Assembly (NCBI RefSeq): GCF_000003855.2
Contig: NW_003101653.1
Span: 389,000-452,999, forward strand
DNA: 64,000 nt
Origin: Blastomyces gilchristii SLH14081
Taxonomy: Eukaryota > Ascomycota > Eurotiomycetes > Onygenales > Ajellomycetaceae
Direction of reading: 5' to 3'
Part shown: piece after piece, positions 10,345 to 21,700 of the stretch
How the letters are laid out: each line of letters opens with the position of its first letter
Position numbering within the stretch: the stretch's first letter is position 1
Translations under genes and position numbers: made by a program
Notes under the pieces: model-generated
Database searches by the model: none
Told to the model about the DNA's origin: nothing
What the model saw: the letters and a program-made list of their open reading frames with translations, nothing else

Positions 10345-11888
10345 CTACCTAGCAAAATTGAGTGGTGAGAGGAACGCTACGATTCTCACTACCCAGCCGC
10401 GTTCCCGCAACTGATGTGCGAGCGATAACTCACCAAACTCAAAGCCCTGCTTGGGCGACAGGCGGAAGGCCGCAAGAGGCAACCCATGTCCACGACCATC
10501 GCTCATGAAAATGAAACCTAATTCCTTCAGCGCTGCGCCGAGATAATCCGCGTGCGGGTGAGGTTGACCATTATGGCACGTAGCCGCGTTTGACTGATGA
10601 CTTGTGAAGCACCTTGGAGAAATTTAGGGTGAAGCTAGCTTGTTCAGCACCGAGGTAATTGATGTTGAACCGCTCTTTAGGAGATACTCTGGAGAGCGCC
10701 AGACCACCCATCCAATACCTGGATAAACCTGGGGACTGGTTAGTACTGGTAGACATGTAGTGTTATTTGCAGAGGGGATTTCACATACAAGGCCATACTT
10801 GTGGTCCGGAGACATTTATTGAAACAACCTTCTCAAGTCTGAAACCCCATTCCAAGTTTGGTTGACAAATGGGGCGACAAACCCAGTACTAGGAGCGTCG
10901 ACATGAATGGGACAATCGATGCCGCGCTGGACAATCAAATCGTTGATTGCTTGTACGTCTTCATACTGACCTGTATAAGTAGTTCCTAGAATTGCACAAA
11001 TGTCAATGGTATTCTCATGCACAAGGTTGACAGCCTCTTCTGGCCAATGACATATCTATCGCTCGTGTAAAAGACGAATTTCTCAACTTCAAAATATCAA
11101 GCCACCTTTCCCAGCAGACCTGGGCATGAGAAGTCCTTTCCCTCTGCCTTATGCTTGTTCTACCAACACTTTTTCATTGCAAGAGTACCCAGCATTATAG
11201 CCTCAGAGGAACCGATACATGATGGCCCCATGGCGTGGCCTTGAGAACCCTCACCAGGAGCATTGAACATGCGAGCGATCATATTGACGAAGCGGCTCTA
11301 GATATCTACAGACAGCGGATATTCCTGATAATCGATGAATTTTTTGCTGAAGGATTCAGTCATGAGCTTCTCCGCCTCTTCCTCCTGTATTTCGAGATAG
11401 AATATTAGTATCCGGATCAAACGAGCAGAAACTATATCCAAGATCATCTGGGTTCTCCTTATAGCTTGGATAAGCTATATCTTGGATCTCTTACCATGCA
11501 CAGCGTAGGTAGTAGCAAATCTTGCCAAGCTATACCTTCCCGAAATCAGCACTTTAAGCCCCTAGACAGAGAGAGTAAAACCTTGTAGTCACGCTCCTCA
11601 ACCCTAACGAAACCAAACAGATACTGGGCATTGTAAATGCAAAGCAGAAAAAACCATAACGCACTTCAAGATTGGATTCCCATTCAGACTCAACTCGTCC
11701 TTAATCATTCTATATGCCACCTCCCTGGGCATCTCTTTCTCCGGCATCTCCAACTCCGCTATGAATCGAGAGCCATAGACGCTGGAATAAAAGTCATGCT
11801 CCTGAGGCTCCAGCTCCTCAAGGGGAATAGTTTCGATGCGCTGGATAGGTCGAATTGATTCCCTTCGAACTGCTGCGAGATGAACCAT
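10345..11888 (-). pseudogene. GAD1: Glutamate decarboxylase pseudogene
   Basis: Degenerate PLP-dependent glutamate decarboxylase. ATG11888 starts MVHLAAVRRESIRPIQRIE and the first exon is intact to GNPIL. Later blocks are [63 protein letters not shown] and [16 protein letters not shown]. These are followed by HKYGL (PLP-lysine region), PGIGWVVWRSPEYL, FNINYLGAEQASFTLNFSK and HQLRERGW. Damage: TAG at 11300-11298 and 11162-11160 where the family has CAG (Gln); a small deletion plus frameshift near 11130 (the KPNIVMSSAV region); more frame changes near 10840 and 10680-10570; and loss of the C-terminal region after HQLRERGW, ending at a stop at 10347-10345. Introns are still present (for example GTATGT...CCCCAG inside KYGL/VYPG), so this is a decayed gene or segmental copy, not a retrocopy. 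Confidence 0.92.
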
Positions 11889-13930
11889 GGTTGCCAACAA
11901 TAACACTAGGTGTGCTCATGGAGCTTGATGTGTAGGTGCGGGCTAGGATATACTATCTTAGCGGGGCAATGAAAGCTATGTTCCTTGTACATAGGTAGTT
12001 ATCCGTGTCAAGCCGAGGAAGCGATGGTGTGGTGTGACAATGACATGAGGCCAAGAGAAGAAAGGAACTCTCGGACGCGCCTTTTCAATAATTTCAGATA
12101 GCTTCCTCTATTAGTGCTCTCGATTTTGTTTACCCACGACGCATGAACCTCTCCCCACTCGGCCAGTGGATGGTCAACTCGTTGACTTTCAAGCCTGGTC
12201 GTAAAAGATAAATCCGGAGACAAAGAATTGGTTCTCTAGCCGAAGGCTGAAAGGAAAGTGACAAGATTCTTCACCTCGCGATCACTGCAGCTTCGTTTCA
12301 GCGGCAGAAACACCACTGGCCAATTGCGTCACAAAGAATCTGAATGTATATTGATCTATAGTCTATCAGCGAGGCAAGAAAAGCGCGCAGATATTGCTTA
12401 TTTTCCGCATTTGTGTTAAGAATTTTGGATGCAAATGGCAAATATTCAACAGAGCCCAAAAAGAGAGGGGTTGATATTCCTAGAGTCAGCATTAAAATCC
12501 CACCATGTCCCAAAATCCCTGCAGACACAGTGTGAGAAGCCTGTCCATCCCTACCAGTTGAAACCCTGCATACTAAATGAACTGCAGATGCGGGCGTAGG
12601 AGGGGAAAATTATTTCATAGAAACTAAAGCCACCATGTCCAACCACCAGGAATAGCTCAGAGATGACGCGGATTTCCGAGGAGAGTTGAAGGGTGGCATG
12701 TACAGTACGGAGTAGATGGCTTGAAGCTACATTACTATACATTTATGAACGTGTGACTATGAGGCATTTTGCTCCAACAAGAAGCTTACAAGAGCGGATG
12801 ATAAGACCACATGCCTAGGTTTGCGAATGCTGGAATGTAGCCATGTAGAAAGGATCTAGGAAGCTGCATCAGCCTCCAATTGATAGCTCGCATACTTATT
12901 TCTTCACGTCGTGTCGACTAGTTCCTAGGTCCATAAATCTCAGGGCAGAGAAAAGTTGTTTAGGTCTGGTTAAAAAGAATCAATCATGATGAATATAGAG
13001 AGACCCGTGGACAGCTTTCGTAGTAACTAGGGCAATCCTGATCACGTGGTCAAGAATGCCCTAACACCGAGCGTAATGTAAAGGGGAGCCTTTCTTCCTT
13101 CCAAAGATACTAGATGGGCTATCAATTTACCCAAATAGTTACGTGAAACATGTGTTAGAACATATGAAAACATATATATAACAATATTACATTATGATAT
13201 TCAATAACACTATGAGCATCAGTATTTGGGGTGTCCTGCATCCGATTCACTTTCCACATTTTCTCGCAAATCTTTTTCGCTTGATGGACTCGCTTTTTCT
13301 GAGGTTGCTTTAGAGAAAGCTGGACTCAAAATGAAATAAAAGTAAAAATAAAATAAATAGAAGAATTGGGAGACTAAACATAAAAGGTAGTCACTTTTCC
13401 ACCAAGGGAGCAAAGAGAACGTGTTATGTTGAAAACAGGGGAAAAATTCGAGGATAGGTAATTATGAAGATAAGGAATTAAACCACAAATAAAGAGAGAC
13501 TAACGACAAAAAGCCCCTAACTTGAACAGCGTCCCAATATATGTATATATAGAGGGGGTATTGCAAGGAAAAAGAGGAGATAATGAGGATAAACCCGCTC
13601 AACTCCCACAACCAAGACCCTTTTGCTATAACCAACCGAAATAAAGATACATTAACCCCGGTAACCTTTGGATATTAACATATTATCAACAGTTCACATG
13701 CTCCAAATGTTGCCCTCTCCACATTACGTCACTCGGTTGACCAAGTAATTCATACTTTTTCAATAAAATTACTTAGTGATCTTCGATTTTGAAACGACCG
13801 GCCGTAGGTCCAAGGGGAAACCAAAACAATGGACAAAAAAAGGAAAAGAAAAGGGGGGGAAGTGGAAAAATGTTATAAAATTCATGATCAAAGAAATTCA
13901 ATAACAACTGGTGACAACGGTTAGGGGGCA
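11889..13930. other. Intergenic, about 2 kb, no gene recognised
   Basis: Left part is the former promoter side of the decarboxylase pseudogene. The right part (about 13.1-13.9 kb) is A-rich and lies downstream of the gene ending at 13931. Minus-strand open frames at 12298-12528 and 12551-12742 look like chance or decayed sequence; I could not assign them. Confidence 0.4.
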
Positions 13931-16467
13931 TCAGGTGTGAGTCGCAGGTGCACTGTCGGGGACAGTTCGCTCCACTCCATAATCAGCTGGTCGTTCGCCT
14001 CGTATACTCCGACGTATCTTGGACAGCAGTGAATTGTCTTGCTGGCCTTGCCTCTTGGCTTCCCTTTCCTGCTTCTTCCGTGACTTCTTCAGCTGCTTCT
14101 GGGCTTTTACTTTTTGCCTCTCCGTCTCCTTTTGTTCCTTTTTTAATTGCGTCTGGCGGGATTTTTCTTCTTCAGATCCTTCCCTTTTAAGCTTCTGCTC
14201 CTGCTCGGTCCTCTGTTTCTGCAGAGCCTTCTCTTCCTTGGTTCTTTGTTTTTCAAGCTTCTTCTCTTCTTTTGTTCTCTGCTTTTCAAGCTTCCTCTCC
14301 TCCTTTGTTCGCTGTTTCTCAAGTTCCTTCTCTTCATTAGAAGGCCTCCTGCCCGCAGGTGGCGCTACTCCTTGCCGTTGTTCCTCGACCTGTGCGCCGA
14401 GATTTTGTTCCGCAGAAGAAGGTTGATTGACTGGCACAGCCACGGGGGCCGCAGGGGCACCTGCATCAGCTGGTATGGCAGATGGCGCTGCGCCACCAGT
14501 CGCCATCTGTTCTGGAGGAGGCCCCTCGGCAAATGCTCCCCCTGCGGCAACCGATCCAGGACCAGGTTCACGACCAAGTGTATCCCCGGGGCCGGGCTCC
14601 TGCTGCATAAAGTCTTCACCTCCTTCAGCACGTATCGCAGCTGCTTCTTCTGCCGCGACTTCTCTGAGTGCAGCATCCCTAGCGATGGCTTCATCGAATC
14701 CACCTTCCCGTAACGCAGCTTCTCTAACAGCTACCTCTTCAGCTGCTACTTCTCGTGTGTTCGCGTGTTTGATAGCAGCCTCCATATTAGCAGCCTCACG
14801 TGCTGCTGCCTCCCTGGCAACAGCTTCTCTGGTGACCGTCTCTTTGGTTGACATTCTTTCTGTCACTGTTTGTTTCGCAAGTGTTTCGTTTGCAACTGCT
14901 TCTCTGGTCGCAGCTTCGGTGGATTGTATCGTTGCAGCTGCAGCGTCACGAGCAGCCGCTTCCCTTGCTACTGCTTGACGGGTTGCTTCCTCCAGCACAG
15001 CTAATTCTGCCTCTGCGGATTCTCTCGCCGCATTCTCTCTAGCATACGCCTCCCTGGTCGCCTGTTCCATGGCTGCGACCTCATACTGAGCTGTCTCTCG
15101 GGCAATATTTTCTCTAGTGGCAGCTTCTTGAGTAACAGCCTCCCTCGCAGCAAGTTGCTCTGCTGCCTTTCTTTTAGCCGTTGTCTCTTCTATAACTGCC
15201 CGGCGTGTTGCTTCTTCGCGGGCGGCAATTTCCTCAGCAGTTACATACTCATGTTCAGGCTGGGGGACTCGGGCAGACTGTGGAGGTCCAACAGCGGTAG
15301 GTTGCATGGGAGCCTCTAGAGGCACCTCGAGCCCTTCACCCGTAGGTCTCTCAAGCTCTGTTTCATGCGGACGACGACCTCCCCCCTGGGGCATCGCTTG
15401 GCCTTCAGTACTGGGTACCACATACGCCTTCTCCTCTACGGGAGCTTCCATGCCTAAAGGCCTTTCATACTGTCTCTCGGGTTCCTCCGTGCCTGGCTCT
15501 TTCATCATTCCAGAATACCTTTCGGGCTCATACTCAGCTTTCCCAGTTTGTCCCGTCTCTGCAGCGCGGGGCTCAGGTTGAGCAAGACGCTGTAGCTCTT
15601 TTTTTCGTACTCTGGAAGGCGGGGAAGCAGGGTTCGCATAATAACCAAGGGTGCTGGAGTCTCTCCAGGGCACCCCAGCCAAAGGGTCATGCGCAAGAGG
15701 GCGGCACTCCCTACCTTTCCCCCAGGCAGATATGGGAGGCTCTTGAGATTTATTCAAACGATGTACAGCTTTCCCGGCTTCATTATAGTTCGGATGTTAG
15801 CGACAAGGTAGGAATGGACAGAAACACGAGCGGACTCAAATGATCGCAATGGCTTTATATAAAGATGCAATAATGCTTACACCTCATCGTTTCTCCAGGC
15901 GCATTAGGTATGCGGCGAAAGTAGGCAGATGCAGCTGCAGACGCTGCTGCTTTCATCTCATCGGTGACCCCTACTTTTCGAGCACCGATTTGTTGCTTTT
16001 GCGCAGTAGCAACACCACCCGGCCTTGTAGATCTCTCCTGGGTTCTCATGCTGGCTTTGAGCAGTGGAGCATTTTGACCTCTGCTGGTTCCTCCAGCAGT
16101 AGCGCCAGTTGGGGGGCCATTGACAAGCGCCTTGCTTTCTTGCTGTGACGATTCCAGTCCAGCGACACCAGAATCAATGCGACGATGGTGCGGTTCAGGA
16201 GATGAAGGGCGGCTTGCGAAGGCTGCCTCTTCATCAGGATAGCGGGGCTGAACCTTTTCCGGTGCCGCACTTGATCGTAGATCTGCCAAATGGGACCCTT
16301 GTCCGGCTAAGACTGCATCCGATACCCTTCTCGAGCGCGCTCTTTGAATGTGAGATGCAGACTTTCCGGACTCCTTCGGCTCACGATGGCTGTCCTTTTG
16401 TTAGCACGCGCATTATACAAAGACGAAAATTGCACGGAGCTTACACGAGCGACTTCACCCTTTGCAT
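13931..16467 (-). CDS. Low-complexity Ala/Arg/Glu-repeat protein, three exons (792 aa)
   Basis: Model: exon 1 16467-16445, exon 2 16389-15881, exon 3 15777-13931. Introns of 55 nt (GTAAGC...GGACAG) and 103 nt (GTAAGC...ATGAAG) each have CTAAC before the acceptor; phases fit and the total is 793 codons with stop. Start MQRVKSLV. Residues 1-350 are polar and Pro-rich. About 355-575 is built from degenerate AREAA/TREAV-type units, strongly predicted by eye to be helical or coiled-coil. A Gly/Pro/Ala-rich spacer follows, then about five near-exact nonapeptides of EEKKLEKQRTK type (about 660-715) and a Lys/Arg-rich tail. I recognise no catalytic domain; a structural or scaffold role is only a guess. 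The acceptor before CCGGG could instead lie 9 nt further on, which would remove three residues. Confidence 0.8.
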
Positions 16468-18630
16468 GTTGTATCGCTAAAGGATAGGGGAATTGACACT
16501 TTTAAATTAGATGCACCAAACTGCTCCCAGATATCAAATAATGATTATAACTGCTTTAATATGTGGCGATGTTGCAGCGGAAGGAACGGAAAGAGATCAC
16601 AACACAGGAAACTGATGATGACACTGAGAGTAGCAGATATAGGGGCGGTATCGTTGAAAAGAGAAGGCCAAAAAACTCCCTGCTTGATATATATGATGAC
16701 TTTGCATATGATTATTTTTTTTAGAGAGAAACAGAGTGGCTCGTGGAATAGTCGTTCAATTGTTTTCAGGAGAAGAGAAGAGAGGATGGAGCTGACGGAT
16801 GGGGCACGGGTTTGGGGTTGCAGTAGACGTGATGAAGTCATTGCACGTCATATTTGCAAGTCCAACAATTGGTTGACGCCACAAGGGCTTGCAGCCATTG
16901 CTGATGTTTTGTTGTGAAGCACACACTGTCTTAGCAGAGTATGAGGTTTCCATGGTTCTAGTCCGGTCATGCTTTTAGAGAACTCAAAATATACTATTAA
17001 ACAAAATAGCTGAGGCTATTTCTCCCAGTTTAAACATTAGCGTATATCCTATAAAAAAGATTTCCTCCAAGGCTGATAGATTGACTTGCCATTGAGCAAT
17101 TGGGTGAGCTCGGAAACCACCTACTGCTCGGCTCCCTCCCGCGGCGAAGAGCGCGGTAAGCTTTAGGATAGTGATTGCTAGCATTAGTTGTTAATCATCT
17201 ACTACAACATAAGCAGCTCTAAAGACACATAACTACATATAGAGAACAACTCAATCTCTCACACAACGCAACAACTTGATATCAGAAACAACGTGAGGTA
17301 AGCGAGATCTCGATGCCAAGAAGAAATAGCCGGGGTAGACGCGTTTGCTCTCATTCCAGAAAAGGAATAGCTTATAGTGTCGGAATAGTTTAGCGCAGAA
17401 ATAAGCGGGCCAATCAGACGTGTGAGTTGTCTTTGCCGGCAGAGTGGTAAAATACAGCGTAAATAATACGGCGCAGTTGTCATGAAAGACATAATAATTC
17501 CGCGCGTGAAATGAAAAACGATATAAAACACACGACCTGAACTTCCGCCGAGTATATCTAGATCGCGACCCATTCAATCGAAGACCATGCCCCCCAAGAT
17601 CGGTGGATGAATCAGATAACCCCAACTGAGTTTCCCCAGAAGAATCATACCACCTGCGGGTTGCCAAGGCTTGTGGTTGTACCGGATGCACCAGTGATGA
17701 GCCATGTTGGCCGCTATGCAATGGGCATCGCTGATGCATGTAAGAAAGTACGAAATCGGGTGCAACCGAATGCGCTTGGAACATTCTTCCGCTAGCAGCA
17801 AAATAAACGATTGGCTCTGCTTTCGTAGGCGGACATCTGCACATCCACCCCAAACTTTCTCGCCGCTAGGTGGAGACGGCTAAACACATTTGCAAACCAA
17901 AACCGACCTAGATCGACCCTTGGTGTGGACGCAGCTGTTCCGCTTCCGTCCACTCGGCAGTGCTGGCACTTCATTTCAACTACAGGTGTTTATCAAGAAC
18001 GTGGTTACATCTGTGGGTCTTTTCCCGTCGGGAATCAGTAACTGCACAAGCAACAAAATGGGGTCTGATTATTTCCGTCTCATCCACCCCCCTGGGCCAC
18101 CCAATAGTCGAGCCTGGAGGCTTAGAGCGGGCTAACAGGGTCCCATATTTTGCGAACTAACTATATAAGCACATCTTCCTGTCTTTTGTGGAGATCTGTT
18201 ATTATTATTATTATTATTTCCCATTCCGTGGTGAATTTTTGCGTACGGAAAAGGGATAGCCAGCAGATCATGCACAAAACCCCAGTTCCGATCCACCCGG
18301 CGATAGCATTAAATTTTCGTTCTAGACGCAGCAGGCGGTGCGAGTGTTGGAGAAAGGCTAAATCAAAAGGAACCAAGGGACCAAAATAAATCTGGACCTG
18401 AATTCGTTCTGACGTGACCATACCTTAAAAACCTGATCCTCTTAACCCTTCCCCTTCCCCGGCAGGACAAAAAAGGCACATCTTACGTCTTGAAGCCATG
18501 GTCAGAGTTTCTCGACAGGTTTCCTCTACCTTTCACGCTCGTTTCACCAGCAAATCCGTTTCCGCCGCTTCCCTCTGACGTCGATTAAGGAGCAATTCCT
18601 CGCAGGTCGAATCTTCGGACGTTCGTCAAT
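16468..18630. other. Intergenic, divergent promoter region, about 2.2 kb
   Basis: Lies between two divergently transcribed genes. It contains an ATT trinucleotide run at about 18199-18218 and a minus-strand open frame (17853-17251) that lacks an ATG start and any recognisable domain. I see no RNA gene or transposon. Confidence 0.4.
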
Positions 18631-19473
18631 ATGTCAATAAAACCCCTCCGCGAGAAGATCAAACGCGTCTTCTCCCGCTCCGATTCCGGGTCTCTCCCTG
18701 GCTCCTCTCCCACCCAAACGTCCAAAGACTCCAAGAACCAGAAATCAAGCCGTCCGAAGAACGGTTACTGGCCCAGCCAGGCCCGCGATCACAGAGGCGG
18801 CGGAATCGGACCTTCGATAGGCGTCAAACCGGGCAAGATCAAATATCGAGCAAACGGCAAGCCGAAGATAGAGCTATACAAGGCACACGAGGTACCGCGG
18901 TCGAAATACCGTGGCCCATTCGATGAAGCCCATATCCAGCGGCTGGCGGCGTATTCGATATCCAACGCAATGTTGAGTGCGGATCGGCCGCGGTCGATGC
19001 TCTCAGAGCTCTCTCCGATGGGGACGAGGGCACCACCGAGCCGCAGAGGGAGCGTAGAGAGCGAGCGAGGGGTTGTGCAGTGCATTAATGGCGGAGTAGG
19101 GGATGTGCATCAGCGGCATCCGCTAATGCCGTCGAAGGACGCATCAGGAATTATCTCGTCTACTGTGTATTCCACATCACCAATTACCACCACCTTCTCA
19201 GAACGAAGGGATATCGATAGTGGTCCTCCTATCGCTCCTAATATCAGGGCTACCATACTACAACCAGTCGACGGAAACATGAGCTCCTCTACGCTCCTCA
19301 CATTGCAAACGCAAGATACGCTACCCACTCAGGTGGATGCAGCAACAATCTCCGCCGTTCAACCAAATCGGGTCTCAGAGGCAGAAAAGGAAGCTGTGTC
19401 ACCGTCCATGTCCCGGCCCGTCTCGTCAGAGCAGCTATCGAGTGCGTTGCACGCGATAAAGCTAAGATCATGA
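18631..19473 (+). CDS. Conserved Eurotiomycete protein of unknown function (280 aa)
   Basis: Single exon starting MSIKPLREKIKRVFSRSDSG. The N-terminus is basic and Ser-rich. The central block HEVPRSKYRGPFDEAHIQRL, followed by an AYSISNA stretch and SPMGTRAPPSRRGS, resembles a motif found in uncharacterised Eurotiomycete proteins. The rest (residues 150-280) is Ser/Thr-rich and probably disordered. No signal peptide or membrane segment. Repeated SxxRRxS/RRGS contexts would suit phosphorylation, but that is inference. The next gene, SDO1, is convergent with it. Confidence 0.78.
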   Translation: MSIKPLREKIKRVFSRSDSGSLPGSSPTQTSKDSKNQKSSRPKNGYWPSQARDHRGGGIGPSIGVKPGKIKYRANGKPKIELYKAHEVPRSKYRGPFDEAHIQRLAAYSISNAMLSADRPRSMLSELSPMGTRAPPSRRGSVESERGVVQCINGGVGDVHQRHPLMPSKDASGIISSTVYSTSPITTTFSERRDIDSGPPIAPNIRATILQPVDGNMSSSTLLTLQTQDTLPTQVDAATISAVQPNRVSEAEKEAVSPSMSRPVSSEQLSSALHAIKLRS

Positions 19474-20545
19474 GTAATGATATTTTTGTGTTGGTATTAT
19501 ATCACTGCTACGATGTATCGGTTCATTCTTTTCCTTTGTCTGTTGGCTTAGATAATTGGTTACCGGGCGCTTGGGTTTCTGTTTGATATGAGCATATAAG
19601 CACTGGGTGGTGGCGCGAATTCTCTTACATTGAATTGTCATTCGTATGTAGGTTGCTTTATTTTGTTATTCCTCTTTTGTTTTCTTTGTTTTTCTGTCTT
19701 TGTGGCCTATTATTATCCCTTTGTTCTCCGCGCATTTATGCTAAACATGTACATAGACAGAGGTTTAGATACATTCAGTACCTCGCCATAAGTTTTGAAA
19801 CTGTTATGAAATTCAATTTGGCAGTACACCGGGCCGATTTGATGTTCAAAAATGTTTCAAACTTATGGCGAGTCTATACTTATAGATTGATAGAGACATA
19901 TCTATAGACATTAGGTCATGCTGAAACATAGATTATGGCTAAATAAATACCTGAGTTAATTGCGGCTCCCTTGTTTACGCTCTCTCTGCACCAAGTTTTT
20001 ATAACAGGAGCCAACGCAGTCTGTAAACCAACTGGGTTATCTCCGGTGGTTTTTTGGTCCAGTTGGTTTTCCCCTTCAACGAATTATGAATGACACTCGA
20101 AGGCAGCGAGTGGGGTAACTGAGTTGAAATGGGTCTGAATTTAATGAATAACCTAGTATCACAGTTAACATAGGGTTTGTTGCCATTCGCGAAATATTTA
20201 TAAGGGCTTTCTTTGGTGTCTATGGCTTGGCTGATCGGCCGTGACAAGGGCGAAACTTGCAAGAACTTATACGATAAACTTGTAAATTCGCATATGCTCT
20301 TGTAGAAAAACAAAATTTAGAGTTGGAGTAATCCGGTGAGAAAGGTTCATTATTCTCAACCAGTATGAAATTCATAAATAACAACATGTCGAAAAAACCA
20401 AAGCCCGGAGGTATATAAAAAGTTATGACCATCCATAGTTTCATCTGGATATCAAGTACCGGCCCAATTAAACAACGCATAGCAAACCAATGCAAAAACA
20501 AAAACAAAAACAAAGAAAACAGACATCAGTCTCTTCACTTGCCCT
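19474..20545. other. Intergenic region between convergent genes
   Basis: Downstream flanks of the 18631-19473 gene and of SDO1. AT-rich in the middle (19.7-20.4 kb). Nothing recognised. Confidence 0.45.
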
Positions 20546-21700
20546 TCACTCCTCGTGAGTAACCGCCATATCCAAAACTTCCACCCTTCCCTTCCCCTTC
20601 GTCTCTCCTCCCACGAATTCACTCAGGCCCTTAAAGGCCCCTGGTTCTGCAAACCCAATAACCTCCCATTCATCCGCATTTAGCACATCTTGTACCTCGA
20701 CCTGCTCGAAATAGCTTAGGATGCGATCTTTGACTGTGCCGGACGCCTTTGGTGCGGCAGTCTCGTGCACTTGGTCATGATCATCATCCTCAACATAAGC
20801 ATTTGAACCGGAACGCGCGTGGCCCTTTTTACCCTTCTTCCCACCTTTCGAAGGAGATGACCCGTGGTTCCCGCCACCACCACCAGAGCCAGGAGAAGAT
20901 TTGACAGCCTGTTTAAGGATCGACGTGGGACATGTGATCCGCAGACGCATACGGGCCCGCATGACGGGGATGGGCTGCCAGGCAATCAGCGCTCTCATGG
21001 CATCGAGGGCCTGAGTCTTGGCAGATTTCTTCGTCACAACGCCGGTCCACATCGGCTTTTTGGGTGTCTTCTCATCCTCCTCAGCAGTGTCTGGTTCCCC
21101 AGGAGCAGCATCAGGCGTTTCAGCAGTCTCAGAAGCTTTACCCTTGTTGGGAGCAGCGGTGCCACCTTGCTGCCCGCTCACAGCACTCAGCTGATCCAGC
21201 GCCTTCGAAATCATACCAGTGGTATAAACCCGCTTTGACACAGGATCAACCAACCTCGCACTGACGATCTCTATTACCTCTTTCTCAATACGCTCGAGGA
21301 CATCTCTCCTCTCACGCTCACCAACCTGGACCTCACCCTTCCGCAGAATTTCCTGAATTATCTCATCGTTAGACGCCTTGGTGCCGAACGCCTTGGTTAA
21401 CTCTGCAGCAGGGGCTGTCTGGGCCTTGGAGACTGAGAGGAAGACTGTGGGGATCTGAAGGACATTATCCAAATCCGTTTCAGTCCCTGAGCGGTATTCG
21501 AGGAGCTTGTTTTTGTAGCAAGCTAGCTCGAAGCGTTTCTTGCCTGGAGATGGTTGTGGTTAGATTTATGCGTGTGAGAGATGGTTGAAGTAACGAAAAA
21601 CAGTAGACGAGGGGGGGTTTTACTAACCTTTTCTCAACCGGACGATAGAGACATTCGTGAATCGAATCTGGTTTGAGGGTTGGTTTATGCCTACAGGCAT
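20546..21700 (-). CDS. SDO1: SBDS-family ribosome maturation factor Sdo1
   Basis: SBDS/Sdo1 works with the GTPase Efl1 to release eIF6 (Tif6) from late pre-60S subunits in the cytoplasm. Exon 1 21700-21628 gives MPVGINQPSNQIRFTNVSIV; an 84-nt intron (21627-21544, GTTAGT...CTCCAG) leads to exon 2, GKKRFELACYKNKLLEYRSG, then the FYSH-domain hallmark DLDNVLQIPTVFLSVSKAQ. Domain II (helical) contains TGMISKALDQL. The total is 357 codons with stop (356 aa), about 100 longer than yeast Sdo1. The extra length is an acidic Thr/Pro/Glu insert (about 125-165) and a Gly/Lys/Ser-rich insert (about 225-260: SSPGSGGGGG, KGGKKGKKG) within the C-terminal ferredoxin-like domain. Intact. Confidence 0.95.

Noticed and set aside
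17251..17853. 200-codon minus-strand open frame in the divergent intergenic region
   Set aside because: No ATG at its start, no recognisable domain, and competing frames of similar length overlap it. Probably chance or an unidentifiable relic.
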